DNA from: Methylomonas rapida
GTDB taxonomy: Bacteria; Pseudomonadota; Gammaproteobacteria; Methylococcales; Methylomonadaceae
Length of the DNA stretch: 64,000 nt
Direction: 5' to 3'
NCBI RefSeq assembly: GCF_024360925.2
Contig: NZ_CP113517.1
Location: forward strand, 930,001-994,000
A model generated the notes under the pieces. The model was not told the origin of the DNA. It made no database searches and saw nothing but the letters and a program-made list of their open reading frames with translations. A program made the position numbers and the translations under genes. Numbering within the stretch: position 1 is the stretch's first letter; the number at the start of each line of letters is the position of its first letter. Below are positions 18,344 to 27,681 of the stretch, one piece after another.

Positions 18344-18679
18344 TTATTTGCTCAGGTAAGCGTAAACTGCATCGATCGCTTGGTCTTCGGTGTAGCCTGC
18401 TTTTTTGACAGGACCCACTTCCATGATGGCGGCGGTTGCTTTAGGCATACCGTTTTTGCCTTCTTTCAGGACTTTGGCGAATTGATCTTTAGGCAGTTTG
18501 CCGGCTTTGATCAGTTCTTTCAGTTGTGGGTTAGAAGCGATGTCGTGGCAAGCACCGCAACCACGGCCGAAAGCGCGTTCATAGATTTTCGCGCCGATTT
18601 CTTCCGCTTCGTTAGCAGCTACTTGACCGCTGATTGCAATCAGAGCCGCGCCTACTAATAAACCAAATGATTTTTTCAT
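18344..18679 (-). CDS. Periplasmic class I c-type cytochrome
   Basis: A 111-residue monoheme cytochrome c. It has a signal peptide (MKKSFGLLVGAALIAISGQVAA, cleavage near residue 22). The heme-binding motif CGACH lies near residues 40-44. The distal Met ligand is probably in GKNGMPKATA. The size and the C-terminal helix ending DAVYAYLSK match soluble cytochrome c5/c-551-like electron carriers. It is transcribed alone, with its own terminator. The redox partner is not indicated by neighbours; in methanotrophs small cytochromes of this kind link periplasmic dehydrogenases to terminal oxidases, which remains an inference here. Confidence 0.9.
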   Translation of the reverse strand: MKKSFGLLVGAALIAISGQVAANEAEEIGAKIYERAFGRGCGACHDIASNPQLKELIKAGKLPKDQFAKVLKEGKNGMPKATAAIMEVGPVKKAGYTEDQAIDAVYAYLSK

Positions 18680-18868
18680 TATTGTGTTCTCTCGTTGTGA
18701 TTAAAAAAAGGATCGCGAATTACCGAAGAAACTCACGGACCAATGGGAAAATTTGAGAAAGCATAGGGAATTTTCCAGAAAAATTCAATCAATTTTGTCT
18801 GAAACAGGACGATTTCCTGGCTTTCGGTTTCATTGTTCAAGGTTAGACTTAACGTTTGCTGAAAATAG

Positions 18869-20269
18869 TTATTCATCCTTGTGGGATTGGGTTTGAAACC
18901 AGTTCAGCTTTTCATGCAACGAAACCACGGTGCCGACGATGATCAGCGTGGGTGGTTTGATATCTTCGTTTTCCACGCGTTGTGGCATGTCGCGCAAGGT
19001 GCCGGTGAATACTCGTTGCTGTGGCGTGGTGCCTTGCTGGACGAGGGCTATTGGATGATCGGGCGGACAGCCATTTTCAATCAGGGCCTGGCAAATGTTT
19101 TGTAGCCCGACCAGGCCCATGTAAATCACGATGGTTTGATTCGGGGCGGCCAATTGTTTCCAATTCAGATTGATGCTGCCGTCTTTCAGATGACCTGTGA
19201 CAAAGGTGCAGGATTGGGCGTGATCGCGGTGCGTCAGTGGAATGCCGGCGTAGCTGGCGCAACCTGCGGCGGCGGTGATGCCAGGGACGACTTGGAAAGG
19301 TATGCCTTGTTGCATCAAGGTTTCGATTTCCTCGCCACCGCGGCCGAAAATGAACGGGTCGCCGCCTTTGAGCCGCGCGACGCGTTTGCCGGCCAAAGCC
19401 AGCTTGGCCAGCAATTCGTTGATCGATTCCTGCGGCAGGCTGTGGTTGCTGCGTTGTTTGCCGACGTAGATTTTTTCGGCGTCGCGCCGTGCCATTTCCA
19501 GGATTTCTGGCGACACCAAGCGGTCGTAGACGACGACATCCGCCTGCTGCATCAGACGCAATGCGCGAAAGGTCAATAAGTCCGGATCGCCTGGCCCCGC
19601 CCCGATCAAATACACCTCGCCTTGATTATCCGATGTGTCCATTTCGCCCAGGCGAGTGCGCAATTCCTGTTCGGCTTCCTGCATGCGGCCCGAGAAAACC
19701 AATTCGGCGACGCGGCCGTGCAGCATGTTTTCCCAAAAGATTCTGCGTCGTGATGGCTGCTTGATTTCTTGTTTGACCAATAACCTGAAATCTTCGGCAA
19801 ACTGCGCCAGACGGCCATAAGCGGTTGGAATCGTGCTCTCGATTTTGGCGCGTAAAATCCTGGCCAGGACCGGTGATGAGCCGCCAGATGAGATGGCGGC
19901 AATCAGGGGTGAACGGTCTACGATGGCCGGGAAAATAAAACTACAGAGATCAGGGTTATCGACTACGTTGACGGGAATATTGCGTTGATTCGCAGCTGCG
20001 GCGACCGCCTCGTTACTGGCTCTATGATTGGTGGCGGATACTGCTATGCGCATGCCGGTCAAGTCGTCGGCGGCAAAGCTTTTTTGCCGGATGACCAAAT
20101 TTAATGCCGCCTGCATCGAGGCTACGTGCTCATGCACTTCTTCCGCAACCACGGTAATCCGCGCGCCGGCCCGGCTGAGCAATTCGATTTTACGCGCGGC
20201 AATTTCACCGGCGCCCACGACCAGGCAGGGTTGATCTTTGAGTTTTAGAAAAAGGGGGAAGTAATCCAT
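18869..20269 (-). CDS. cysG: Multifunctional siroheme synthase
   Basis: A 466-residue fusion that converts uroporphyrinogen III to siroheme for sulfite and nitrite reductases. The N-terminal NAD-dependent precorrin-2 dehydrogenase/ferrochelatase domain (about 1-210) starts MDYFPLFLKLKDQPCLVVGAGEIAARK. The C-terminal SAM uroporphyrinogen methyltransferase domain (about 218-460) has VYLIGAGPGDPDLLTFRA, GGDPFIFGRGGEE and PGITAAAGCASYAGIPLTHR. Length is normal for the fused form (about 460). It is divergent from the TusA-like sulfur carrier gene, so the two may be linked through sulfur metabolism. Confidence 0.95.
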   Translation of the reverse strand: MDYFPLFLKLKDQPCLVVGAGEIAARKIELLSRAGARITVVAEEVHEHVASMQAALNLVIRQKSFAADDLTGMRIAVSATNHRASNEAVAAAANQRNIPVNVVDNPDLCSFIFPAIVDRSPLIAAISSGGSSPVLARILRAKIESTIPTAYGRLAQFAEDFRLLVKQEIKQPSRRRIFWENMLHGRVAELVFSGRMQEAEQELRTRLGEMDTSDNQGEVYLIGAGPGDPDLLTFRALRLMQQADVVVYDRLVSPEILEMARRDAEKIYVGKQRSNHSLPQESINELLAKLALAGKRVARLKGGDPFIFGRGGEEIETLMQQGIPFQVVPGITAAAGCASYAGIPLTHRDHAQSCTFVTGHLKDGSINLNWKQLAAPNQTIVIYMGLVGLQNICQALIENGCPPDHPIALVQQGTTPQQRVFTGTLRDMPQRVENEDIKPPTLIIVGTVVSLHEKLNWFQTQSHKDE

Positions 20270-20343
20270 CTCTGCTCGATTTTCGCGGGTTGGGGTTGAT
20301 GATATGATAAATGTGTTTATGACTCAGTTGAGAAAACAAAGTA

Positions 20344-20574
20344 ATGATCGAGTTTGACTTGGAAGTGGATGCGAGTGGCTTGCAATGTCCGTTGCCGTTG
20401 TTGCGCCTGAAAAAGGCGATTATGGAAATCGATAGCGGCAGGGTGGTAAAGGTGATAGCCACCGATCCCGCCGCCCATCTTGATTTCGGTGTCTATGTCG
20501 ATCAGGCCGGACACATTCCGCTAAAGATTCTCAAGGAAGCCGACAAACAGGTTTTCTTTATACAGAAAAAATAG
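20344..20574 (+). CDS. TusA-family sulfurtransferase / sulfur carrier
   Basis: A 76-residue cytosolic protein of the SirA/TusA/YedF fold. The catalytic Cys lies in ASGLQCPLPLLRLKKAI (CPxP motif, residues 15-18) with the usual beta-alpha-beta-alpha pattern. It could relay persulfide sulfur for tRNA thiolation or another pathway. Several TusA paralogs normally exist in one genome, so I do not assign the tusA symbol. It is divergent from cysG, with 74 bases between the starts. Confidence 0.85.
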   Translation: MIEFDLEVDASGLQCPLPLLRLKKAIMEIDSGRVVKVIATDPAAHLDFGVYVDQAGHIPLKILKEADKQVFFIQKK

Positions 20575-20600
20575 AAGCGATTCAATATTAGATAAGGCTA

Positions 20601-20642
20601 AAGGCAAAAAGGGGGGTATTGCTATTTTGACCCTTTTGCCTT
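20601..20642. repeat. Inverted repeat between convergent tusA-like and HAD genes
   Basis: AAGGCAAAAAGGG (20601-20613) is complementary, with one bulge, to CCCTTTTGCCTT (20631-20642). It sits between two gene ends and may act as a bidirectional terminator, although no long T-run follows. The AAGGCAAAA word recurs in the inverted repeat at 30975-31028. Confidence 0.45.
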
Positions 20643-20659
20643 GTACCTAAATCTAAACC

Positions 20660-21313
20660 CTACCTCAGGCTGATAATCGGCCAACCGGCTTCTTGCGCGG
20701 CTTGCAACAATTTTTCATCCGGGTCGACCGCGACGGGTTTGTCGACCAGTCTCAGCAATGGCAGATCGTTGTGCGAGTCGCTGTAAAAACAGCTGCCTTC
20801 CAGGGTTTCATGGCTGCTGTTCAGCCAATCTTTCAAAAGCGTGACCTTGCCTTCCTGAAAGCAGGGCGTGCCGATGAATTTGCCGGTGTATTGGCCATTT
20901 TTGAATTCGGGCGTCGTTGCCAGCAAGTTGTCTATGCCGTAAAGCTTGACGATGGGTTCCGTTACGAAACGGTTGGTGGCGGTGACCACTAACAACGTGT
21001 CGCCGGCAGCACGGTGTTTTTCCACCAATGCATGGGCGGCATCGAGTGTGATCGGCTTGATCACGGTTTCTATGAATTCCTCGCGCCACGCATACAATTG
21101 GGTGGCATCGTGCATGGCCAAGGGTTCCAGCGAGAAGTCCAGGAACTCGACGATATCCAGTTTGCCCTGTTTGTAATCTTCATAAAATTTGGCATTGGCA
21201 TCCTCGTAATACTCTTTGTCGACGATGCCGTGGTCTACCAAAAACTGTCCCCATAAAAAATCGCTGTCATCGGCGATCAGCGTGTTGTCCAAGTCGAAAA
21301 TCGCTAAGCTCAC
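20660..21313 (-). CDS. HAD-superfamily IB phosphatase (SerB-like)
   Basis: A 217-residue haloacid dehalogenase-type hydrolase. Motif I is AIFDLDNTL with the nucleophile and general-acid Asp pair. Motif II is VVTATN, and the motif III/IV region reads [10 protein letters not shown]. Subfamily IB enzymes remove phosphate from small metabolites; phosphoserine and histidinol phosphate are both plausible. The GTG start at 21313 is preferred because it puts motif I at the N-terminus and has GACAGG upstream; an ATG ten codons earlier (21343) is the alternative. It is divergent from rppH, an arrangement also seen in pseudomonads. Confidence 0.8.
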   Translation of the reverse strand: MSLAIFDLDNTLIADDSDFLWGQFLVDHGIVDKEYYEDANAKFYEDYKQGKLDIVEFLDFSLEPLAMHDATQLYAWREEFIETVIKPITLDAAHALVEKHRAAGDTLLVVTATNRFVTEPIVKLYGIDNLLATTPEFKNGQYTGKFIGTPCFQEGKVTLLKDWLNSSHETLEGSCFYSDSHNDLPLLRLVDKPVAVDPDEKLLQAAQEAGWPIISLR

Positions 21314-21464
21314 GGTAAACCTGTCAAAAGTAAATAAAACCAAGCGGCCTGTGGCGTCCGCCGCTTATTTGTGGAACAATTGTGCCATTCATTTTAATGG
21401 TCTGCCCGAGTACGATTTTAACATTCACTCGATATTGCGGGCGGCAAATAATACAGGTTTTTAC

Positions 21465-21989
21465 ATGATAGACTCGAAAGGATACCGGCCTAATGTCGGC
21501 ATTATCCTTTGCAATGACGAGGGTCGTGTGTTCTGGGCCAAGCGCAAGGGCGCCAATTCATGGCAGTTCCCACAAGGCGGGATCGATGGCAATGAAGACC
21601 CGGAAACCGCGATGTATCGGGAATTGTGGGAAGAAACAGGCCTGCGCGCGGAGGACGTGCAAATCTTGGGTCGTACCCGCTATTGGCTGCGATATAAATT
21701 ACCGGAACGTTACATACGCAAAAATTCATTGCCGCTTTGTATCGGGCAGAAACAGATTTGGTTCATGTTGCGTTTGCTGAGTGACGAATCCATGGTGCGC
21801 TTCGATTGCGGCCACAAGCAGGAGTTCGATAGTTACAAATGGGTGGAGTATTGGTATCCGCTGCAGGATGTCGTGTATTTCAAACGCCGGGTCTATCGCA
21901 AAGCCATGGATGAGTTGGGCTCCTTGCTGATAGCAGATGGCAGTCAAGTCGATGCGGCTAGCTATTTGGCCGGACGCGAAGCCTGTTAA
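21465..21989 (+). CDS. rppH: RNA 5'-pyrophosphohydrolase (Nudix)
   Basis: Removes pyrophosphate from 5'-triphosphate RNA ends and so triggers RNase E decay (174 residues). The start [15 protein letters not shown] is the family N-terminus; the open frame extends 83 codons upstream through unrelated sequence. The Nudix box [20 protein letters not shown] lies at about residues 38-57 and continues TGL. The [11 protein letters not shown] and [10 protein letters not shown] regions are also conserved. Its stop overlaps the convergent cpdA stop by four bases. Confidence 0.94.
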   Translation: MIDSKGYRPNVGIILCNDEGRVFWAKRKGANSWQFPQGGIDGNEDPETAMYRELWEETGLRAEDVQILGRTRYWLRYKLPERYIRKNSLPLCIGQKQIWFMLRLLSDESMVRFDCGHKQEFDSYKWVEYWYPLQDVVYFKRRVYRKAMDELGSLLIADGSQVDAASYLAGREAC

Positions 21990-22777
21990 TATTCGTGCGC
22001 TTGCCGGTTTAAGTGTTCTAGTCGGATCGGCAATCTGTGGCACTCGGACTTCAGGCTACCGTCGGCAAACAAGTCGAAGATTCGATAGCCGGGCGGCGCA
22101 TCGTCGATACTGAATTCCATTGAATGCGGGGTGAACTGGAAGCAGCTGGCCGGGGTAGCAAATATGGCGATCTTATCCATCGTAGCCGAAAGCTCCTGGT
22201 GTACATGGCCAAATGTCACGGCCTTGACGTTAGGAAATGTTTTTACCAGTGACAGAAATTCGCCACTGTTCTGGATTTGCATCGTATCCAGCCACGGCGA
22301 GCCGCTGGGAATGCAGTGATGGTGTACCGCGATCAGTGCCGGGCGGCTCGGTTCCTTGCGCAGTGTTTCTTCTAAAAATCTTAATTCTTCGGTTGTCAAT
22401 TCGCCTTGCGGACTTCCTGGCTTTTGGCTGTTCAACGCGATGATCCGCCAATTCTTTGCGATCCATTGCTGGCGGCAGCTGACCAAGCCGCCATTCAAAT
22501 AGCGCTTCATCATGTCGAAGTCATCGTGATTGCCCGGTAAACATAGGCAGGGTGTGTCATATTGCATCAAGTGCCGGCCAATGCGCTGGTAGCTTTCGGG
22601 GCAGGGATCTTGCGCCAAATCGCCAGTGACCAATATCAAATCGAAACGGCCATGCCGCTCAATCGCAACTTTTAGCGTTTGTTGAAAATAGTCCTCGGTA
22701 ACTATGCCCAGCATGGTGTCGCCAACATGCGGTTTGACATGCAGGTCGGTGATTTGCAGCACTTTGAGTACGGACAT
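21986..22777 (-). CDS. cpdA: 3',5'-cyclic-AMP phosphodiesterase (metallophosphoesterase)
   Basis: A 263-residue class III cAMP phosphodiesterase. The dinuclear metal site motifs are all visible: QITDLHV (D, H), VTGDLAQD (D), LPGNHDDF (N, H), VHHH and TFGHVHQE. It resets CRP-cAMP signalling in the cytosol. It lies 28 bases after argA on the same strand and may be co-transcribed with it. Substrate specificity beyond cAMP is untested, but the GNHDD and SGEFLS context fits CpdA well. Confidence 0.88.
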   Translation of the reverse strand: MSVLKVLQITDLHVKPHVGDTMLGIVTEDYFQQTLKVAIERHGRFDLILVTGDLAQDPCPESYQRIGRHLMQYDTPCLCLPGNHDDFDMMKRYLNGGLVSCRQQWIAKNWRIIALNSQKPGSPQGELTTEELRFLEETLRKEPSRPALIAVHHHCIPSGSPWLDTMQIQNSGEFLSLVKTFPNVKAVTFGHVHQELSATMDKIAIFATPASCFQFTPHSMEFSIDDAPPGYRIFDLFADGSLKSECHRLPIRLEHLNRQAHEY

Positions 22778-22805
22778 GATTTTGCTTTCTTGAATTGGCT
22801 TACGA

Positions 22806-24122
22806 TTAATTGACGTCTTTGAACAATACCTTTGAATTGCGCTGATAGTTATACGTGCTTTTCATCGATTCCGGTAAGTCGTCGATTTCACAAGGGGTAA
22901 AACCGCGTTCGACAAACCAGTGCACGGTTTGCGTCGAGCGGACGAACAAACGCTTGATGGCCTGTTTTCTGGCCTCGTCAAGCAAATATTCCAGCAAGCG
23001 ATTGCCGCGGGCGCCTTTACGATAATCGGGGTGTACGGCCAGACAAGCGATTTCCGCCCGTTGTCTGTCTTGCATCACATGAAACGCCGTGCAGCCGATG
23101 ATCAGCCCATCGCGCTCGATGACGATGTAATCGCTTATTTCCATTTCTAGCTTTTCCCGTGAGCGCTTGACCAGTATCCCTTGAAGTTCCAAAGGTTTGA
23201 TCAATTCCATGATACCGCCGATATCGTCCAGCGTCGCGGGGCGGATAGTCTCGAACTCCGTAGAGCTAATCAAGGTGCCGACGCCGTCACGGGTGAACAG
23301 TTCCAGCAACAAGGCGCCGTCCAGATGTCGGTCGATCAAATGCGCGCGGCCAACGCCGCGTTGACAGCTCTGAATCGCTGCCTGTAAAGAGCGCACGACG
23401 GCGTCCGGCATGTCGGGTGTTTGTGCCAATAGTGCGTTGGCTTGTTCGGTTGTCAGTTGTTGGATGGCGATGTTGTCGGTCGGTGACAGGCAGGCTTGCT
23501 CGGTCAATAAAATCAGTTTTTCGGCTTGTAATGCGATGGCCACTTCTGTCGCGACCTCTTCGGCGGAGAGATTGAAGACCTCGCCGCTGGGCGAATAACC
23601 GATCGGCGAAATCAACACCACATTGTGTTGATCCAGTTGCTGATGTATGGCTTGGGCGTCGATGCGTCTTACCTTGCCGGTATAGCAATAATCGATGCCA
23701 TCCAATACACCCAAGGGCTTCGCGGTCACGAAATTGCCCGAGGCCACCCGGATCTTGGCCCCCGCCATCGGCGAACCGGATACGCCCATGGACAACAAGG
23801 CTTCGATTTCCACGCGCACCAGACCTGCTGCTTGTTTGACGTATTGCAAGGTGGTGGAATCGGTAATGCGTAAATGATGATGGAATTTCGGCGTGTCGCC
23901 TTGCTGCAACAAGCGCTCATCGATTTGTGGCCTGATGCCATGTACCAGGACCAATCTGACGCCCAGGCTTCGCAATAAGGCAAAATCATGGATCAAATTG
24001 TCGAAATCCGGTTCGGTGACTGCCGTACCGCTAAAAAAAATCACAAAGGTGCGATTGCGATGGGCGTGGATGTAAGGTGAGGAGTTTCTAAACCAATGAA
24101 CGAAAGCGGTGGGTTGCAGCAT
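22806..24122 (-). CDS. argA: Amino-acid N-acetyltransferase (N-acetylglutamate synthase)
   Basis: First enzyme of arginine synthesis, acetylating glutamate with acetyl-CoA (438 residues; E. coli ArgA is 443). The N-terminal amino-acid kinase-like regulatory domain (about 1-280) includes FVIFFSGTAVTEPDF and LVLVHGIRPQID. The C-terminal GNAT domain (about 295-435) includes IACLAVHPDYRKGARGNRLL, the acetyl-CoA loop. The Met at 24122 matches the family N-terminus (MLQPTAFVHWFRNSSPYIHAHR); the frame runs 11 codons further. It is divergent from argH, which would allow shared arginine control, although I see no clear ArgR box. Confidence 0.94.
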   Translation of the reverse strand: MLQPTAFVHWFRNSSPYIHAHRNRTFVIFFSGTAVTEPDFDNLIHDFALLRSLGVRLVLVHGIRPQIDERLLQQGDTPKFHHHLRITDSTTLQYVKQAAGLVRVEIEALLSMGVSGSPMAGAKIRVASGNFVTAKPLGVLDGIDYCYTGKVRRIDAQAIHQQLDQHNVVLISPIGYSPSGEVFNLSAEEVATEVAIALQAEKLILLTEQACLSPTDNIAIQQLTTEQANALLAQTPDMPDAVVRSLQAAIQSCQRGVGRAHLIDRHLDGALLLELFTRDGVGTLISSTEFETIRPATLDDIGGIMELIKPLELQGILVKRSREKLEMEISDYIVIERDGLIIGCTAFHVMQDRQRAEIACLAVHPDYRKGARGNRLLEYLLDEARKQAIKRLFVRSTQTVHWFVERGFTPCEIDDLPESMKSTYNYQRNSKVLFKDVN

Positions 24123-24336
24123 GTGAATGTTGAGATGGCGGAATATAGGTCGCAAGACTGAATGAACTGGCTTGCATGTTATGCAGCTGAGTGCTGAAAG
24201 TCCAGTGCCGTGGCTGGCTGTAAGGTGCTACATTCACTTGGATAACTCCACCTGGCACAATTATCCAGCATGAGCGGTGTAAACAGGGCAAGCGAAGGTA
24301 TAATTTGCTTTTATCGTTCCCATCCCTAGATTTGAC

Positions 24337-25728
24337 ATGACCACCGTTAATACCGAAAAACTTTCCAGTGCCCGTTTTGCCGAAGCCACCGATGCGTTTG
24401 TCGAGGAATTTACCGCCTCGGTGACGTTTGACCAGCGCATGGCGCTGCAAGACATTCAAGGTTCGTTGGCGCACGCGGCGATGCTGGGCAAAATCGGCAT
24501 TCTGACCGAGCAGGAATTGGCCGATATTCGGCGGGGGCTGGCGCAAATCGAGGGCGAGATCGAGCGAGGCGAATTCGTCTGGTCGATCAAGCAGGAAGAT
24601 GTGCATATGAACATCGAGGCGCGTCTGACGGATTTGATTGGCATCGCGGGCAAGAAATTGCACACGGGACGCTCCCGTAACGATCAGGTCGCGACAGACA
24701 TACGTTTGTATCTGCGTGATGAGGTCGCCAACATTCTGCTACAACTCGAGCGCTTGCAATCGGCGTTATTGGATGTGGCCGAGCGCGAGGCCGATACCAT
24801 CATGCCGGGCTTCACGCATTTGCAAGTCGCCCAGCCCGTTACTTTTGGCCATCATCTAATGGCCTGGTTCGAAATGCTGAGCCGGGATAAGGATCGATTG
24901 CAGGATTGCATCAAACGCATCAACGTGATGCCGTTGGGCGCGGCGGCCTTGGCCGGTACCAGTTATCCTATCGACCGTTTCATGACGGCGGAGCTTTTGG
25001 GCTTTTCGCGCCCGTCGAACAATTCGCTGGATTCGGTCAGCGATCGTGATTTCGCCATCGAATTCGCCGCGGCTGGTAGTTTGATCATGATGCATTTGTC
25101 GCGCTTTTCCGAGGAATTGGTGCTTTGGGCCAGCGCGCAATTCGATTTCATCGATATTCCCGACGCGTTTTGTACGGGTTCTTCGATCATGCCGCAAAAG
25201 AAAAACCCGGATGTGCCTGAGCTGGTGCGCGGCAAATCTGGTCGTGTCGCCGGACATTTGATCTCGTTGCTGATGTTGATGAAGAGCCAGCCCTTGGCTT
25301 ACAACAAAGACAATCAGGAAGACAAAGAGCCCTTGTTCGATACCGTCGATACCTTGCTCAACTGTCTGCGCGCCTTCGCCGACATGATGCCGCACGTCAA
25401 GGCCAAGCGTGACAATATGTACCGTTCCGCCAAACGCGGCTTTGCCACTGCGACGGATCTGGCGGATTATCTGGTGCGCAAGGGCATGGCTTTTCGCGAC
25501 GCGCATGAGGTGGTCGGCCAAGCCGTGCGGCTGGGCTTGGAAAGCGGGCGAGATTTGTCGGAACTGACTTTAGTCGAGTTGCAAAATTTCTCAAACACCA
25601 TCAACGAAGATGTGTTCGAGATTCTGAAATTGGAAGGCTCGGTGGCCTTGCGCAATCATATTGGCGGTACCGCGCCCGAACAGGTCAGAAAAGCCATTGC
25701 GGCCGCGCGCCTGCAAATGGCTGGCTAA
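24337..25728 (+). CDS. argH: Argininosuccinate lyase
   Basis: Cleaves argininosuccinate to arginine and fumarate, the final step of the pathway (463 residues). The fumarase/aspartase-superfamily signature loop [12 protein letters not shown] lies near residues 284-295. [13 protein letters not shown] and [14 protein letters not shown] are further conserved blocks. A TATAAT hexamer at 24299-24304 is a plausible -10 element, without a good -35. Length and both ends agree with the family. Confidence 0.96.
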   Translation: MTTVNTEKLSSARFAEATDAFVEEFTASVTFDQRMALQDIQGSLAHAAMLGKIGILTEQELADIRRGLAQIEGEIERGEFVWSIKQEDVHMNIEARLTDLIGIAGKKLHTGRSRNDQVATDIRLYLRDEVANILLQLERLQSALLDVAEREADTIMPGFTHLQVAQPVTFGHHLMAWFEMLSRDKDRLQDCIKRINVMPLGAAALAGTSYPIDRFMTAELLGFSRPSNNSLDSVSDRDFAIEFAAAGSLIMMHLSRFSEELVLWASAQFDFIDIPDAFCTGSSIMPQKKNPDVPELVRGKSGRVAGHLISLLMLMKSQPLAYNKDNQEDKEPLFDTVDTLLNCLRAFADMMPHVKAKRDNMYRSAKRGFATATDLADYLVRKGMAFRDAHEVVGQAVRLGLESGRDLSELTLVELQNFSNTINEDVFEILKLEGSVALRNHIGGTAPEQVRKAIAAARLQMAG

Positions 25729-25820
25729 AGCGCTTGAGATAGGACGACGGCAAAAAAACGGCAAGACCTGGCCGTTGTCAGCAGCGGCCAGGATGATTTC
25801 GCGGTTTTCGATGTTTCAGT

Positions 25821-26351
25821 CTAGTAGCGCTGAGGCAGTGGAATGGGCTGTCTAGGTGCCAGTGGCGGGTTCAGGTTGGCTCCGGGGCCTTGGTTGGCTG
25901 GCGCTTGAGGTGCTGGCGCAGGCGCTGGAATCGGGCGATGGCCGGGCCCCGGTGCTTGCCAAAGATAGTAGTCGTTGACGTCATTTTGATTTTGCCTTTC
26001 CAATGCATCGGCTTGTCTATGCTGGGCCTGCGCCTGCTCTTGTTGCGCAAGGGCGGAACGTCGCGCGATTTCCAATGATAAAGCGTCATTGCGCCGAGTG
26101 CTTAAAGCCTTTTCATTTTCTACTTTGGCGGCCTTTCTGGCCTCGTATTCACTGCGTATGGCTTCCAGTTTGGCCTTGGCCTCGGCTTCTTTGGCAGGAT
26201 CGGATTTGATATCGAGCTGTTGTTCTTTTGCGTTTCCTTTACAGGGCGTTTTTTGGTAAATGGTCTTGCCGTATTTCTCGGTGCATTTGAATACTTCGGC
26301 ATTGGCTGATGCCGATAGCAGCGCCAAAAGGATGAACAACGGTTTGCGCAT
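25821..26351 (-). CDS. DUF4124 domain-containing exported protein
   Basis: A 176-residue secreted protein. It has a signal peptide (MRKPLFILLALLSASANA) followed directly by a DUF4124 module (EVFKCTEKYGKTIYQKTPC) with a conserved Cys pair. The middle is a charged helix (residues about 45-115) with many Lys, Glu and Ala and a Gln-rich part. The C-terminus is low-complexity, Pro-, Ala- and Gly-rich. The start at 26351 gives the signal peptide and has GGAG about seven bases upstream; the longer open frame is rejected. Function unknown. Confidence 0.82.
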   Translation of the reverse strand: MRKPLFILLALLSASANAEVFKCTEKYGKTIYQKTPCKGNAKEQQLDIKSDPAKEAEAKAKLEAIRSEYEARKAAKVENEKALSTRRNDALSLEIARRSALAQQEQAQAQHRQADALERQNQNDVNDYYLWQAPGPGHRPIPAPAPAPQAPANQGPGANLNPPLAPRQPIPLPQRY

Positions 26352-26441
26352 TTTGAATCTCCATGCTGGAAAAGAAGCCCTCATTTGGCTAGTGTAAGAA
26401 TCTCGGCGCAAAATCGCAATAACGCGTAGTCCGTCTGTTTT

Positions 26442-26732
26442 CTAATCCTGCTTCGCCAGCAAATCGTTTTTTCTTGAATGTGCTATCACAAAATAAAGGT
26501 TGCGAGCATAGATCAATAAGCCGGCTCCCTGGCCTAAGATAAAAACGGGGTCTTCTTTGTGAATTGAGTAAATCAGTAAGGTCGAACCGCCCAGGATGCT
26601 GAAATACCAGAACATCACCGGTATCACACTCTTTTTTTGCCGCTCGCTGGCAAGCCATTGCACCAAAAAACGCGCGGAAAAAAGCGCTTGGCCGACGAAG
26701 CCAACGATGAGCCATGCGGTATTACTGTCCAT
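26442..26732 (-). CDS. LAB_N-domain membrane protein (lipid A synthase N-terminal-like)
   Basis: A 96-residue inner-membrane protein with three hydrophobic segments, matching the stand-alone LAB_N domain otherwise fused to some LpxB proteins (WLIVGFVGQALFSARFLVQW, SVIPVMFWYFSILGG, GQGAGLLIYARNLYF). Such small proteins commonly accompany a GT2 and a GT39 transferase in lipid A or polyprenyl-phosphate sugar modification modules. Its start overlaps the GT2 stop by 11 bases, so the two are coupled. Exact role unknown. Confidence 0.82.
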   Translation of the reverse strand: MDSNTAWLIVGFVGQALFSARFLVQWLASERQKKSVIPVMFWYFSILGGSTLLIYSIHKEDPVFILGQGAGLLIYARNLYFVIAHSRKNDLLAKQD

Positions 26733-27450
26733 GCTGCACCTCGCTGACCACTGCCAGGCTATGGCGTTTCTTGAGCCAAATGGCGCCTAATAAATCCACG
26801 ATGCCCGCCAGCAATCTGTCCAATGTGCCGTATTTGGATTGGCCATGGCTTCTGGCTCTATGATTGACTTTCACCGAGATGACTTCGCCGCCGATCATTT
26901 GCATCATGGCCGGCATGAAGCGATGGATATGATCGAAATAAGGCAAGGCCAGGAATTTATCGCGGCGAAACAGTTTCAAGCCGCAGCCTGTGTCTGGCGT
27001 GTTGTCGTGCAGAATCGCTTGCCGAATGGCATTGGCGAATTTGGATGAAAAGCGCCGCCAACCGGTATCGTTGCGTTGATGTCTGAATCCTGCGAGCATC
27101 CAGAGTTTGTCGGAATCATGTTCCGCTAGAGCAGTGATTAGTCGCGGAATATCGGCAGGGTCGTTTTGACCGTCACCGTCTAGCGTGGCGATCCAGTCGT
27201 ATCGAGCGGCTGCTACCCCACTGTGAATGGCGCGGCTTTGGCCGCAGCTTTTTTGATGTTGCAGTACGCGCAATTGCGGATAGTTTTGCATGGCCTGTAT
27301 CAATTTGGCCAGGGTGTCGTCTTTACTGCCGTCATCGACAAAAATCATTTCATAAGCTTCTTGTGCGTTGAGTGCCAGGTGTATCTCTGCAATGAGAGCG
27401 TTCACATTGTCGGTTTCATTATGAACCGGAACTACGACCGAAATTTTCAT
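26722..27450 (-). CDS. Family 2 glycosyltransferase, polyprenyl-phosphate sugar synthase type
   Basis: A 242-residue GT-A fold enzyme. It opens with ISVVVPVHNETDNV, has the DDGSKDDT donor loop, the DXD-like TLDGDGQNDP near residue 90, and RSHGQSKYG near the end. It resembles dolichol/undecaprenyl-phosphate sugar transferases (DPM1, ArnC). It would load a sugar on a polyprenyl phosphate for use by the GT39 enzyme encoded upstream. No large C-terminal membrane region is present. A dispersed repeat separates it from the GT39 gene. Confidence 0.85.
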   Translation of the reverse strand: MKISVVVPVHNETDNVNALIAEIHLALNAQEAYEMIFVDDGSKDDTLAKLIQAMQNYPQLRVLQHQKSCGQSRAIHSGVAAARYDWIATLDGDGQNDPADIPRLITALAEHDSDKLWMLAGFRHQRNDTGWRRFSSKFANAIRQAILHDNTPDTGCGLKLFRRDKFLALPYFDHIHRFMPAMMQMIGGEVISVKVNHRARSHGQSKYGTLDRLLAGIVDLLGAIWLKKRHSLAVVSEVQHGQ

Positions 27451-27532
27451 GTTTGAATTTAATTGGATACTCGGAATAGCCTAAAGAAAGTTATTTTAAC
27501 TGCAATGGGAGATACTGTTTAATCTAGAAAAG

Positions 27533-27681
27533 TCATTTGGTCCACGAAACACACGAAAATCACGAAAAGTTTCAAACAGTTATCACACCTAAGAGCAGCG
27601 CCGAACCGGTGAATCGATAAGATTCATAACGCAATGATTTCTTTCGTGTATTTCGTGGACTTACTGCCATTTTTAGGTTTA
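27533..27681 (+). repeat. Dispersed palindrome-ended repeat, copy A
   Basis: The left end reads TCATTTGGTCCACGAAA and then ACACGAAAATCACGAAAAG. The right end reads TTCGTGTATTTCGTGGAC followed by TTTTTAGGTTTA. The ends are roughly inverted repeats of one another. The same element occurs at 60487-60644 (same orientation) and 51377-51551 (reversed). This copy lies between the GT39 and GT2 genes, and its right end meets the GT39 stop. Confidence 0.75.

Noticed and set aside
24252..24270. TGGCACAATTATCCAGC as a sigma-54 promoter for argH
   Set aside because: The -12 half lacks TTGC and the spacing is wrong; a TATAAT lies closer to the gene.
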